The notes beneath the pieces are model-generated. The model had not been told where the DNA came from and ran no database searches. It was given only the letters and a program-made list of their open reading frames with translations. A stretch of DNA of 24,790 nucleotides from CAYJLC01 sp044426345 (GTDB lineage: Bacteria; Bacillota; Clostridia; Oscillospirales; Butyricicoccaceae): contig JAWXUP010000036.1 of the NCBI GenBank assembly GCA_044426345.1, positions 1-24,790 on the forward strand, given 5' to 3'. The position numbers were made by a program, and so were the translations under genes. The first letter of the stretch is position 1. The number at the start of each line of letters is the position of its first letter. Below are positions 16,887 through 23,670 of the stretch, one piece after another.

Positions 16887-18491
16887 ATGAAAAGATTACT
16901 AAGTGCATCTTTATCTGCTGCTATGATTCTTAGCCTGTTGGCTGGCTGTAGTGGTGTGATAAATTCATCAAGCGATAGTTCAAGCTCTTCAAGTTCTTCA
17001 AGCTCTTCAAGCTCTTCAAGTTCTGAAAGTTCTTCTGAAAATGTTTCTTATAACGGAATCGAAGATCCAGGTACTATCGAATTATTCATTAACTCTCAAG
17101 CAAGCTACCCATTTACAACAGATTGGCCATTGGTAGATGGTTTCTACGAAGCAACAGGAATACCTTACACAGTAACTGACATCGTAAATGTTGATAACTC
17201 ATTTGCAACAAAATTATCTACAATAATGATTTCTGATGATTTACCTGACCTTATTTTCCCAATCACAAATGATATTATTCGTGACTATGGCGATGACGGT
17301 GCGTTTATTAATATTCTAGATTATATGGATCAACTTCCAAACTTCTCAGCTTGGGCTGCAGAAAATGAAAATATCGTCACTTCTTTCAAATCTTGGGACG
17401 GTTCTTTATATCAATTCCCATCATCAGGTGCTCAAGAAGGTCAAAAACGTGGTATGTTAATTAGACAAGATATACTTGACGAAATTGGTATGGAAGTTCC
17501 AACTACAAGCGACGAATTATACGACGTTTTAGTTGCTATGAAAGAAGCTTATCCAGAAAGCTATCCATTAGCATTCCGTAACGGTTTAGAACAATTTACA
17601 ACATTTGCTCCTTGTTGGGGAACTAACTCATTCTTCTTCCAAGAATCAAGCAGAATGTTTGGTTTATTAGATGATGGTACTTGGGAATTTGGTCCTACTA
17701 CAGATAACTACAAAGAAATGATTGAATTCTTTAAACAGTTATACGATGAAGGTCTTATCATTCCAAACTTCTTATCTTGTGACCAAACTAGCTGGCAAGA
17801 ATTAATGCTAAGTGACGTATCGTTCGTTACTTCAGACTACATCGGCAGACTTGACGTATTTAATGCAGCAGCTGCTGAATTTGACGATGATTATCAATTA
17901 ACTTACTTACCTCCATTCTACGGTGGCACATCAGATACAACTGGTCTTTACAATGGTAAAAATGGTAAATACGGTTTCATCATCACAAGCTCTACTGAAT
18001 ATTTAGATGAATGTCTAGCTTTTGTTGACTATATGTACACTGACGAAGGTATCGCACTTGGTAGCTATGGCGTTGAAGGCGTTGACTGGGAATGGCAAGG
18101 CGACGAACGCGTAATGCTTAACGAATACGAAAGCGTTAATGCTTGGAGAGCTGCAACAGGCGCCGGCGGTGTTAGTGGTTTCTATCAAGTTGTAGACCGT
18201 ACACCAACTGATGCATATGCATCTGAAGAACAAGCTTCTGCAAATGCAATAGCTCAAACTTACGAATTAGACTTACAACCTCAATTCATCTGGAGTGCTG
18301 ACGAACAAAAAGTTATGGACTCTGTAGGTGTTCCAATTATCGACTACGTATCTGAACAATTATCTTTATTCTTAACAGGTCAACGTGACTTAAACGAATG
18401 GGACGATTACGTAGCAACAGTTGAATCTATGGGTCTTGACCAAGTTGAAGAAATTCATATTTCAGCTTACGCTCGTTTAACAGCAGGTTAA
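16887..18491 (+). CDS. Extracellular solute-binding lipoprotein (ABC importer, family 1, LplA/YtcQ-like)
   Basis: Substrate-binding lipoprotein of 534 residues. The lipobox is LLAGC with lipidated Cys21, followed by a serine-rich linker (about 27-50) and a family 1 solute-binding fold. Recognisable blocks are DLPDLIFP near 113, LYQFPSSG, GMLIRQDILDEIGMEVPTT near 190 and LAFVDYMYTDEG in the C-terminal lobe. These resemble the large Firmicutes family that includes LplA and YtcQ, which usually serve oligosaccharide importers (family knowledge; the ligand is not determined). Regular, preferred codons suggest high expression. An AGAAAGG site precedes the ATG by about 10 nt. It is flanked by its own promoter and terminator and no permease or ATPase gene is nearby, so it must share a transporter encoded elsewhere or act as a surface receptor. 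Confidence 0.93.
   Translation: MKRLLSASLSAAMILSLLAGCSGVINSSSDSSSSSSSSSSSSSSSSESSSENVSYNGIEDPGTIELFINSQASYPFTTDWPLVDGFYEATGIPYTVTDIVNVDNSFATKLSTIMISDDLPDLIFPITNDIIRDYGDDGAFINILDYMDQLPNFSAWAAENENIVTSFKSWDGSLYQFPSSGAQEGQKRGMLIRQDILDEIGMEVPTTSDELYDVLVAMKEAYPESYPLAFRNGLEQFTTFAPCWGTNSFFFQESSRMFGLLDDGTWEFGPTTDNYKEMIEFFKQLYDEGLIIPNFLSCDQTSWQELMLSDVSFVTSDYIGRLDVFNAAAAEFDDDYQLTYLPPFYGGTSDTTGLYNGKNGKYGFIITSSTEYLDECLAFVDYMYTDEGIALGSYGVEGVDWEWQGDERVMLNEYESVNAWRAATGAGGVSGFYQVVDRTPTDAYASEEQASANAIAQTYELDLQPQFIWSADEQKVMDSVGVPIIDYVSEQLSLFLTGQRDLNEWDDYVATVESMGLDQVEEIHISAYARLTAG
16983..17024 (+). repeat. 9-nt tandem repeat coding for serine linker
   Basis: About five copies of the unit AGC TCT TCA (or AGT TCT TCA), coding for consecutive serines between the lipidated cysteine and the binding domain. 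A change in copy number would keep the frame. Confidence 0.88.
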
Positions 18492-18507
18492 TTTACAAAT
18501 TAAAACT

Positions 18508-18543
18508 TAACTGCACTGCCTTAATGGTAGTGCAGTTTTTTTA
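18508..18543 (+). terminator. Rho-independent terminator of the lipoprotein gene
   Basis: AACTGCACT pairs with AGTGCAGTT, with CC/GG inside and one mismatch, followed by a run of T. It lies 17 nt after the stop codon. Confidence 0.92.
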
Positions 18544-18561
18544 TTATTTTGGGATAAACTA

Positions 18562-18610
18562 TTGACAAACACGGAATGTTGCTGTATTATAAATTTCACA
18601 CGATACGTGT
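18562..18610 (+). promoter_or_regulatory. Consensus promoter and operator-like palindrome of the tail-fibre unit
   Basis: TTGACA (18562-18567), a 17-nt spacer and TATTAT (18585-18590): a near-perfect vegetative promoter. At the expected start of transcription, ACACG (18598-18602), ATA and CGTGT (18606-18610) form an inverted repeat placed where a repressor could block the promoter. The operator role is inferred. Confidence 0.7.
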
Positions 18611-18624
18611 AGAAAGAGGTTTGA

Positions 18625-19647
18625 ATGCTATACACAACAAATTATAATATGAATAAGCCACAGATTACAGATGTTGTCGATATTGAGAAAATAAGTTCCA
18701 ATTTTGATATAATTGACACTACAATGGCTAGCAATAATGTCAAAATACAAAATATTCCTCAAGAAAATTTGATAATTGACAGTGGATTTCAGGTCTGGTT
18801 AGATGGAACAAGCGTGATTAATACAGCAAATTCGAAGTACACTGCGACAATGTGGTGGAATTATTCTCCAACTTGTACAGTTGCACAAAGCTCGTACAGT
18901 GGTTTTGGGAAAACGCTAAAATACACAGCGACAGGTAGTCATAGTGTGCGTCTTTGTCAAAAACAGGATAACGACTTTTTGGATTTACTAGTAGGGAAAA
19001 ACTTAGCGTGTAGTTTTTGGATTAGGAGTATTAAAAGCGATAACTTAACTTTATATGCAGAATTAGGTGTTAATTCTACGCTAGTTTCAGGGTCAAAAAC
19101 TATTAGTGGGTTAACTACAACATGGAGAAAAGTTAGTTTTGTGATGAATTACAAACACAATGAAACTTATTCGTATGACGGATTATTTAGTATTTATTCA
19201 GGCACAATAGCATCGGGTCAAGGTTTTGAAATTGCACAAGTAAAAGTGGAATATGGCGATGTTGCAACACCGTATATCGGCGAAACTTATGCGAAAGCTT
19301 ATTCAGATGTGTTACCATATTTTGAGCAAAGTTGGGTTGGAAGTTGGACAGCAGGTCAGGAAAATTTAGATGATAGAGAGATTACTTCGCTTGAGGAAAA
19401 CCACAAAATAAGGTTTGCATTACCCAAAAGAATAGTTCCGACTATCTCGACTTATTCTCCATTGGACAAAGCAGAAGAAATGCAGTATTACACCGCACCT
19501 TTGGGAGGAACTTCGCTTGCAGATATTAATGTAAAATTAACGGTTGTTAACATTACGAAAAATAGTTTTGAAACAAAAATGTCAGAGCGTACAAATGGAT
19601 ACAGTAATAGAACGTACCATTGGCGTGCTGATGCTAGACTATATTAA
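18625..19647 (+). CDS. Phage tail-fibre / receptor-binding-like protein
   Basis: 340 residues. The N-terminus (YTTNYNMNKPQITDVVDIEK, then SNFDIIDTTM) matches the virion-attachment start of tail fibres and minor structural proteins in phages of Clostridia. The next part, beginning NLIIDSGFQVWLDGTS and TATMWWNYSP (about 68-105), is the start of the beta-sandwich, carbohydrate-binding-like head domain common in tail fibres. IAQVKVEYGDVATPY and SDVLPYFEQSW (near 222-250) are also typical of these heads. An AAGAGG site lies 7 nt before the ATG. No other phage structural, lysis, replication or integrase genes lie nearby, and the unit is insulated by terminators on both sides. It may be a prophage remnant, a spare receptor-binding module, or a domesticated surface lectin; no signal peptide is seen. 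Confidence 0.8.
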   Translation: MLYTTNYNMNKPQITDVVDIEKISSNFDIIDTTMASNNVKIQNIPQENLIIDSGFQVWLDGTSVINTANSKYTATMWWNYSPTCTVAQSSYSGFGKTLKYTATGSHSVRLCQKQDNDFLDLLVGKNLACSFWIRSIKSDNLTLYAELGVNSTLVSGSKTISGLTTTWRKVSFVMNYKHNETYSYDGLFSIYSGTIASGQGFEIAQVKVEYGDVATPYIGETYAKAYSDVLPYFEQSWVGSWTAGQENLDDREITSLEENHKIRFALPKRIVPTISTYSPLDKAEEMQYYTAPLGGTSLADINVKLTVVNITKNSFETKMSERTNGYSNRTYHWRADARLY

Positions 19648-19656
19648 GGAGAAACT

Positions 19657-19926
19657 ATGCAAGAAAAAATTGGAGTTTTAATAAAAACTAACTCAGAAAA
19701 TGAAATTATAAACATAAAATCATCGGTTTTTGTAGAAAATACTGCAGAATGGATAGAAATTGATAGTGGATTTGGCGATAAATATGTTCACGCACAAAAT
19801 AATTATCTTCCGAAAAAAATTACGGATTTATATGGCAGATACAATTTTAAATATACAGCTGGAGAAATTATTGAAATTGTCCACGGTGATTATATCTTTG
19901 AGGAAGATATAGCTATACAAATGTAA
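19657..19926 (+). CDS. Small phage tail-fibre-associated protein
   Basis: 89 residues. The middle motif WIEIDSGFGDKYVHAQNNYL near 31 and the following GRYNFKY resemble the short proteins that follow tail-fibre genes in many Firmicutes phages (XkdW-like; usual form IDEG-GDKY-HAQGNY). Their exact role, perhaps in tail-fibre assembly, is not well defined. The ATG has a strong AAGGAG site 9 nt after the fibre stop codon, so both are in one operon. It is followed at once by a terminator. Confidence 0.72.
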   Translation: MQEKIGVLIKTNSENEIINIKSSVFVENTAEWIEIDSGFGDKYVHAQNNYLPKKITDLYGRYNFKYTAGEIIEIVHGDYIFEEDIAIQM

Positions 19927-19930
19927 ATTA

Positions 19931-19976
19931 AAAACGACTGTTGCAAACGAAAAAAATCATTTGTGACAGTCGTTTT
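19931..19976 (+). terminator. Terminator of the tail-fibre unit (possibly bidirectional)
   Basis: AAAACGACTGT pairs with ACAGTCGTTTT and CAAA with TTTG further in, with a 2-nt mismatch. The T-run is short on the plus strand; the minus strand has TTTTTAATTT, so it could also end the alarmone synthetase transcript. Confidence 0.8.
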
Positions 19977-20032
19977 CAATTGCCTTGAATGAAAATAAAA
20001 GGCTGTGTATAAAAAAGGTGGAAATTAAAAAA

Positions 20033-20611
20033 TCAGTCTAAATCCTCGATAAACTCTTTTATAGTCTGCATACAAAGGTCTGTTCCTGCCATATCATCTG
20101 CAAAACGTTTAAGTTCAGCTCGAATTAGTTTTTCGTTTTTTATATTTTTTTTATATTTAAGTTTATGCTCTAAACTTGCCCAAGAATCCTGAGAAATCGT
20201 GCGAATTTGAATCTCAACAGGTATATTTTGACCCTCTACAGGGACAGAAACGATTATATGAAAACTGCGATATCCATTTGATTTAGGTTGACTAATGTAG
20301 TCTTTTATAGCCAAAACAGTGTAATTTTGCTGTAAAAGGTCTGCAACAATGTAAATATCGCTTAAAAAATTACAAATTAATCTAACTCCAACTAAATCGT
20401 GAAGTTCGTTTTTTGCATTATCTAAGGTGAACTCGAGACCTTTATTTGCGAGTTTTTGCTCAATGCTTTTTGGGTCTTTGAGACGGCTACGAATATGTTC
20501 GATATAGTTTTTCTGGTTTGTTATATTGACAGAAAATCTCATAATTTTGGTCATAGCACGATTTAGCACGTGTTCATATTCGCCATAAAATTCGCGTTGT
20601 AAGTTATGCAA
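20033..20611 (-). CDS. Small alarmone synthetase (RelA/SpoT synthetase domain, GTP pyrophosphokinase)
   Basis: Single-domain (p)ppGpp synthetase of 192 residues, without the HD hydrolase, TGS or ACT domains of long Rel proteins. Motifs: HDLVGVRLIC with Asp72 (metal binding), IKDYISQPKSNGYRSFH (102-118, GTP-binding loop), and PVEIQIRT with Glu133, followed by WASLEHKLKYK (144-154). These proteins transfer pyrophosphate from ATP to GDP/GTP in the cytoplasm and are induced by stress. Length fits the RelP/RelQ group (about 210); the subgroup cannot be fixed by eye. The start is a TTG at 20611, chosen because GAGGTGA lies 6 nt before it. It is divergent from spoIIID, and two direct repeats of ACCTTAAAT spaced by 11 bp lie in the shared upstream region. 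Confidence 0.92.
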   Translation of the reverse strand: MHNLQREFYGEYEHVLNRAMTKIMRFSVNITNQKNYIEHIRSRLKDPKSIEQKLANKGLEFTLDNAKNELHDLVGVRLICNFLSDIYIVADLLQQNYTVLAIKDYISQPKSNGYRSFHIIVSVPVEGQNIPVEIQIRTISQDSWASLEHKLKYKKNIKNEKLIRAELKRFADDMAGTDLCMQTIKEFIEDLD

Positions 20612-20645
20612 GAAATCACCTCGTTTTTTATATTTTGACGTATAA

Positions 20646-20665
20646 ACCTTAAATATACCTTAAAT
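20646..20665. promoter_or_regulatory. Direct-repeat operator candidate between alarmone synthetase and spoIIID
   Basis: The 9-mer ACCTTAAAT occurs at 20646-20654 and again at 20657-20665, a spacing of one helical turn, about 35 nt upstream of the synthetase start. It might be a regulator site for either divergent gene, but the region is AT-rich and chance is not excluded. Confidence 0.25.
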
Positions 20666-20800
20666 TAAACAAAAATATATGTGGCAATATTACCTTTTTT
20701 GGGATAAATGTACAATTGAATAATCAGCGTACACGGTTTTTGTACTAAAAAAAAGAGAAACCGCATAGATTTTAATAACAAACAAAAAGGGGTTGATTTT

Positions 20801-21055
20801 TTGATAGGAATTCCAGAGGAAAGAGCAATAAAAGTTGCTAGATACATTATAGATAACAAGGCTACGGTGCGTGATGCTGGTAAGGTTTTTAGCATTTCAA
20901 AGTCTACAGCGCATAAAGATATTACGACGCGTTTGCAAAAATTAAATCCGGAATTATATCTCGAAGTGCGAGAAATCCTAGATACAAATAAGCTTGAGCG
21001 ACATATTCGTGGTGGAGTTGCTACACGAGAAAAATACAAAAAAATGCATACATAA
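20801..21055 (+). CDS. spoIIID: Sporulation transcription regulator SpoIIID
   Basis: Small mother-cell DNA-binding protein of 84 residues that switches genes on and off after sigma-E becomes active. The sequence follows the Bacillus protein position by position from the first residue: EERAIKVARYI near 6, TVRDAGKVFSISKSTAHKD (helix-turn-helix, about 22-40), LNPELYLEVREILD near 48, and RHIRGGVATREKYKK near 67, the basic C-terminal helix. The start is TTG 20801 with AAGGGG 8 nt before it; this gives the family's usual N-terminus. It is followed after 9 nt by spmA, so it probably heads a sporulation operon. No clear sigma-E promoter was identified in the upstream region. Confidence 0.95.
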   Translation: MIGIPEERAIKVARYIIDNKATVRDAGKVFSISKSTAHKDITTRLQKLNPELYLEVREILDTNKLERHIRGGVATREKYKKMHT

Positions 21056-21064
21056 GGTGATTTT

Positions 21065-21640
21065 ATGCTGTCAATAGTTTGGTTTACACTGATTATTTTG
21101 AGCTTAATTTTCGGAGCGAAAACAGGAAATATAGCTAACGTTACTCAAAGCGTGAGCGTTGGAGCAAAAGAAACGGTGACATTGATATTGTCAATTTGTG
21201 GAATTATGTGTTTTTGGTCTGGAATTATGGAGATTTTGATGAAATCAGGTCTTGGAGAGGTGTTGTCGAGGTTATTTCATCCGTTTTTGTCCAAAATTTT
21301 TGATAAATGTGCAAAAGATAAGCAAACTATGCGATATATTACTGCAAATTTTACAGCGAATTTATTAGGCTTGTCGAACGCAGCAACTCCTATGGGTTTA
21401 AAGGCGGCAGAGAAAATACATAATTTACATAATGAAAAGCATACTTCGGATGACTTAATTATGCTCGTAGTGATTAACTGTTCATCGATTCAATTAATAC
21501 CAACTACAGTAGCTGCAATACGCTCGAATTATGGCGCACAAAATCCTTTCGACATTATGCCAGCAGTTTGGATAACTTCATTAGTATCAGTTTTAAGTGG
21601 AATAATAGTTGCTAAAATATGCAAAAAAGGTGGTTTATGA
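21065..21640 (+). CDS. spmA: Spore maturation protein A
   Basis: Polytopic membrane protein of 191 residues, with helices at about 4-22, 35-55, 85-105, 135-150 and 165-186. The motifs SVGAKETVTLILSICGIMCFW (31-51), LLGLSNAATPMGLKAAE near 100 and NCSSIQLIPTTVAAIRSNYG near 138 are those of the SpmA nucleoside-recognition (Gate) family. With SpmB it is required for normal spore core dehydration and heat resistance; the mechanism is not known. An AAGGTGA site precedes the ATG. The gene overlaps spmB by 4 nt. Confidence 0.95.
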   Translation: MLSIVWFTLIILSLIFGAKTGNIANVTQSVSVGAKETVTLILSICGIMCFWSGIMEILMKSGLGEVLSRLFHPFLSKIFDKCAKDKQTMRYITANFTANLLGLSNAATPMGLKAAEKIHNLHNEKHTSDDLIMLVVINCSSIQLIPTTVAAIRSNYGAQNPFDIMPAVWITSLVSVLSGIIVAKICKKGGL

Positions 21641-22143
21641 GCGAGTATATATTACCAATTATTATAATCTACGTAATTGGTTTTGGACTATTTAAAAAAA
21701 TTGATGTCTATGAAAGTTTTGTAGTTGGAGTGTCAAAAGGGATTGATGTTTGTATAAAAATCTTTCCAATAATGCTCGGTTTAATAACAGCAATTTATAT
21801 GCTAAGAGCGTCTGGTGCTATAGAAATATTTTCAAATATTTTACAACCTGTAACATCTCTCTTAGGAATACCCAAAGAATGTACCGTGCTGGTATTATTA
21901 AAGCCGATAAGTGCAGGTGGAGGATTGGCAATTGGTAGCGAGATAATGAGTGTTTATGGGGTGGATAGCTATATTGGTAAGGTTTCAGCAGTGATATTAG
22001 CTTCAAGTGAAACCAGTTTTTACACTATGTCAGTTTACTACGGTTCACTTGGGATTTCAAAAATGAGATATACGATAATTGCAGCGTTGACAGCAGACAT
22101 TGTAGCATTTGTTGTAGCAAGTCATATAGTTAAATTTTTGTAG
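21637..22143 (+). CDS. spmB: Spore maturation protein B
   Basis: Membrane protein of 168 residues, partner of SpmA. YESFVVGVSKGIDVCIKIFP near 24, LGLITAIYMLRASGAIE, LLKPISAGGGLAIGSEIM near 105 and SSETSFYTMSVYYGS near 130 are family motifs. The frame can be read from ATG 21619, but ATG 21637 is preferred: it has AAGGTGG 4-5 nt upstream and makes the ATGA overlap with the spmA stop that is typical of translationally coupled pairs. A hairpin follows 5 nt after the stop codon. Confidence 0.95.
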   Translation: MSEYILPIIIIYVIGFGLFKKIDVYESFVVGVSKGIDVCIKIFPIMLGLITAIYMLRASGAIEIFSNILQPVTSLLGIPKECTVLVLLKPISAGGGLAIGSEIMSVYGVDSYIGKVSAVILASSETSFYTMSVYYGSLGISKMRYTIIAALTADIVAFVVASHIVKFL

Positions 22144-22148
22144 AAAAA

Positions 22149-22176
22149 ATCCCTTACAACACAAGTTGCAAGGGAT
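22149..22176. terminator. Bidirectional terminator between spmB and the His/Cys-rich gene
   Basis: ATCCCTT pairs with AAGGGAT and CAAC with GTTG around an A-C mismatch. On the minus strand it is followed by six T (strong, 7 nt after the convergent gene's stop codon). On the plus strand the tail is AAATTTATT, which is weaker. Confidence 0.82.
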
Positions 22177-22183
22177 AAATTTA

Positions 22184-22666
22184 TTAGTCTTCAACGATTG
22201 CAATACTACCGAATTCGATAGTTGGAATATCACCTAGGAAATTTTCTTGTTTAGCACCCTCAGCAACAACCTCGCTATAACGTACAAAAAGTTCGCTATT
22301 TTTATATTCGTCATAAGCGTATCCGTCTAGAGGAATATCGTAATCTAGCGTGATAAATCCTTTTTGTTCTAAACCAAGTAGAAACTCTCCACATTCACGA
22401 ATATCGTCCATTGTGTCAGCTACAGAGCGAATGAAAACAGGTTGCAAAGCTATAATTGCAAAGCTTGATTCTTTTGTACTTTTTGTTACAAAACTAGCAA
22501 GAGGTAAGTATTTGATATGCGATAAATGATGTAAAAAATCACGTTCATTTTGAGTTAAATTCGCTTCGTTTTTTACTGGTTTATGTTGTCCGCAACAACC
22601 TTGCTCGCCGTGATTATGGTCGTGTCCGTGATTGCAACAACAATCGTGATTGTGATGATTAGTCAT
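22184..22666 (-). CDS. Unknown protein with His/Cys-rich N-terminal metal-binding tail
   Basis: 160 residues. The first 28 contain eight His (4, 5, 7, 13, 15, 17, 19, 28) and five Cys (9-11, 24, 25), arranged as HNHDCCCNHGHDHNHG and CCGQH, like metal-storage or metal-delivery tails of nickel, zinc and copper proteins. The rest (about 35-160) is a soluble domain that begins LTQNERDFLHHLSHIKYLPLA and has a segment FAIIALQPVFIRSVADTMDD near 69. I do not recognise the family. The GGAG site before the ATG is acceptable. A TATAAT lies at 22700-22695 and the palindrome TACAGACTGTA lies just upstream of it. It is transcribed alone, convergent with spmB. Confidence 0.8.
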   Translation of the reverse strand: MTNHHNHDCCCNHGHDHNHGEQGCCGQHKPVKNEANLTQNERDFLHHLSHIKYLPLASFVTKSTKESSFAIIALQPVFIRSVADTMDDIRECGEFLLGLEQKGFITLDYDIPLDGYAYDEYKNSELFVRYSEVVAEGAKQENFLGDIPTIEFGSIAIVED

Positions 22667-22694
22667 AAAGTCTCCGTTCTTTTGTGAAAAAAAT

Positions 22695-22714
22695 ATTATA
22701 AAATACAGACTGTA
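22695..22714 (-). promoter_or_regulatory. Promoter element and palindrome of the His/Cys-rich gene
   Basis: TATAAT on the minus strand (22700-22695) with an 11-bp perfect palindrome TACAGACTGTA (22704-22714) between it and the -35 region. The -35 is poor (TTTACT at 15-nt spacing). The palindrome is close to the TACA-N2-TGTA boxes of CopY/BlaI-type repressors but has three central bases instead of two, so identity is uncertain. Confidence 0.4.
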
Positions 22715-22907
22715 AAGTAAACGAGCCTTACAAAAAAGCTGATTTTTGGAATGTATTTATTGAAAATAGGTATAATGCAGGCAAATAAGATTTTACCTAC
22801 TGTGGAAATTTATTTAAAAAATTATTGAAGAAAATGTCAAGTTTAAAAGCTTTACAGCTGACGAAAAAGTTTATATTTACAGAATATTTCATATAAATAT
22901 ATGTATT

Positions 22908-23147
22908 TTAAAGAGTACAATCGAAAAGTTCAAAACGATATTTTTGACCTGTTACATTGCCTTGATGTCCATCTTCAACTTCGCTTGCGAACATATCTAA
23001 AGGGCGTACAAACATTTCGTATGGTGCATAAAGTGATTGGTATGACACCACAAATTCGCCAGTTTCAGTGTGCATAGCAATATCATGAACATAATATAAA
23101 TTGCCTTTAAAGTGCCTATATGGGCGTTTTGGTTCGATTTTTCGCAT
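22908..23147 (-). CDS. DUF1653 family small protein
   Basis: 79 residues, cytoplasmic. PYRHFKGNLYYVHDIAMHTETGE near 9 (given in part), VVSYQSLYAPYEMFVRPLDM near 33 and a final RFELFD match the DUF1653 family, small SH3-like proteins of unknown role. GAGG precedes the ATG by 5 nt. It follows the GNAT gene by 13 nt and is probably the last gene of the mnmA operon. No clear terminator was seen after it. Confidence 0.85.
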   Translation of the reverse strand: MRKIEPKRPYRHFKGNLYYVHDIAMHTETGEFVVSYQSLYAPYEMFVRPLDMFASEVEDGHQGNVTGQKYRFELFDCTL

Positions 23148-23160
23148 TTTTACCTCTTTT

Positions 23161-23652
23161 CTAAAGTTCGATATAATGTGGAACTATATCCTCGAAAACT
23201 CCGTCGATAGTTAGAAAACCTTTTGGGATTGTTCCTAGGCGAGTGAATCCGAGTTTTTTGTATAAATTGAGTGCAACGTGGTTATTTGCAACTACAGCGT
23301 TGAATTGGAGTATAGAAAAATTAAGGATTTTTGCTTGTATCAGACAGTGTGAAACTAATTTCTCTCCAATGTTGTTTCCTCTCAAATTTCGCTTAACAGC
23401 ATAGCTCGCATTACAAATATGACCACATCGACCTACATTATTTGGGTGTAAAATATACAATCCCACGACAGTATCTGACGCTGTGTCGATAGCAATTCCA
23501 GTGTAAGATTGTGATGTGAAAAGTTCAAATCCTGTGGTTTTGTCAAGCAAATCGGTCTGAGGGAAAGCCATACCGTCGATTACAACTTGATTCCATATTT
23601 CGATTGCGAAATCAAGGTCATCAGGCTCAAATTCTCTGATTTTTATAGCCAT
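23161..23652 (-). CDS. GNAT family N-acetyltransferase
   Basis: Acetyl-CoA-dependent acetyltransferase of 163 residues. IKIREFEPDDLDFAIEIWNQ opens the fold, YAVKRNLRGNNIGEKLVSHC (near 84-103) is motif A with the acetyl-CoA-binding R-G-N-x-I-G loop, and NNHVALNLYKKLGFTRLGTI near 127-146 is motif B. The frame extends 18 nt further to a TTG at 23670, but ATG 23652 is chosen because AAAGGAG lies 5 nt before it. The substrate is not predictable. It follows mnmA closely and is likely co-transcribed with it. Confidence 0.9.
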   Translation of the reverse strand: MAIKIREFEPDDLDFAIEIWNQVVIDGMAFPQTDLLDKTTGFELFTSQSYTGIAIDTASDTVVGLYILHPNNVGRCGHICNASYAVKRNLRGNNIGEKLVSHCLIQAKILNFSILQFNAVVANNHVALNLYKKLGFTRLGTIPKGFLTIDGVFEDIVPHYIEL

Positions 23653-23670
23653 TTTTACTCCTTTTTGCAA

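Noticed and set aside
20690..20715. Sigma-E-like promoter upstream of spoIIID (AATATT and TGTACAAT)
   Set aside because: The spacing is about three bases too long and the -10 is imperfect, so I could not support it.
22778..22960. Plus-strand frames with protein-like text (for example NVKFKSFTADEKVYIYRIF) that could be a decayed gene
   Set aside because: Joining them needs an assumed base insertion in an A run, there is no start signal, and part overlaps the DUF1653 gene.
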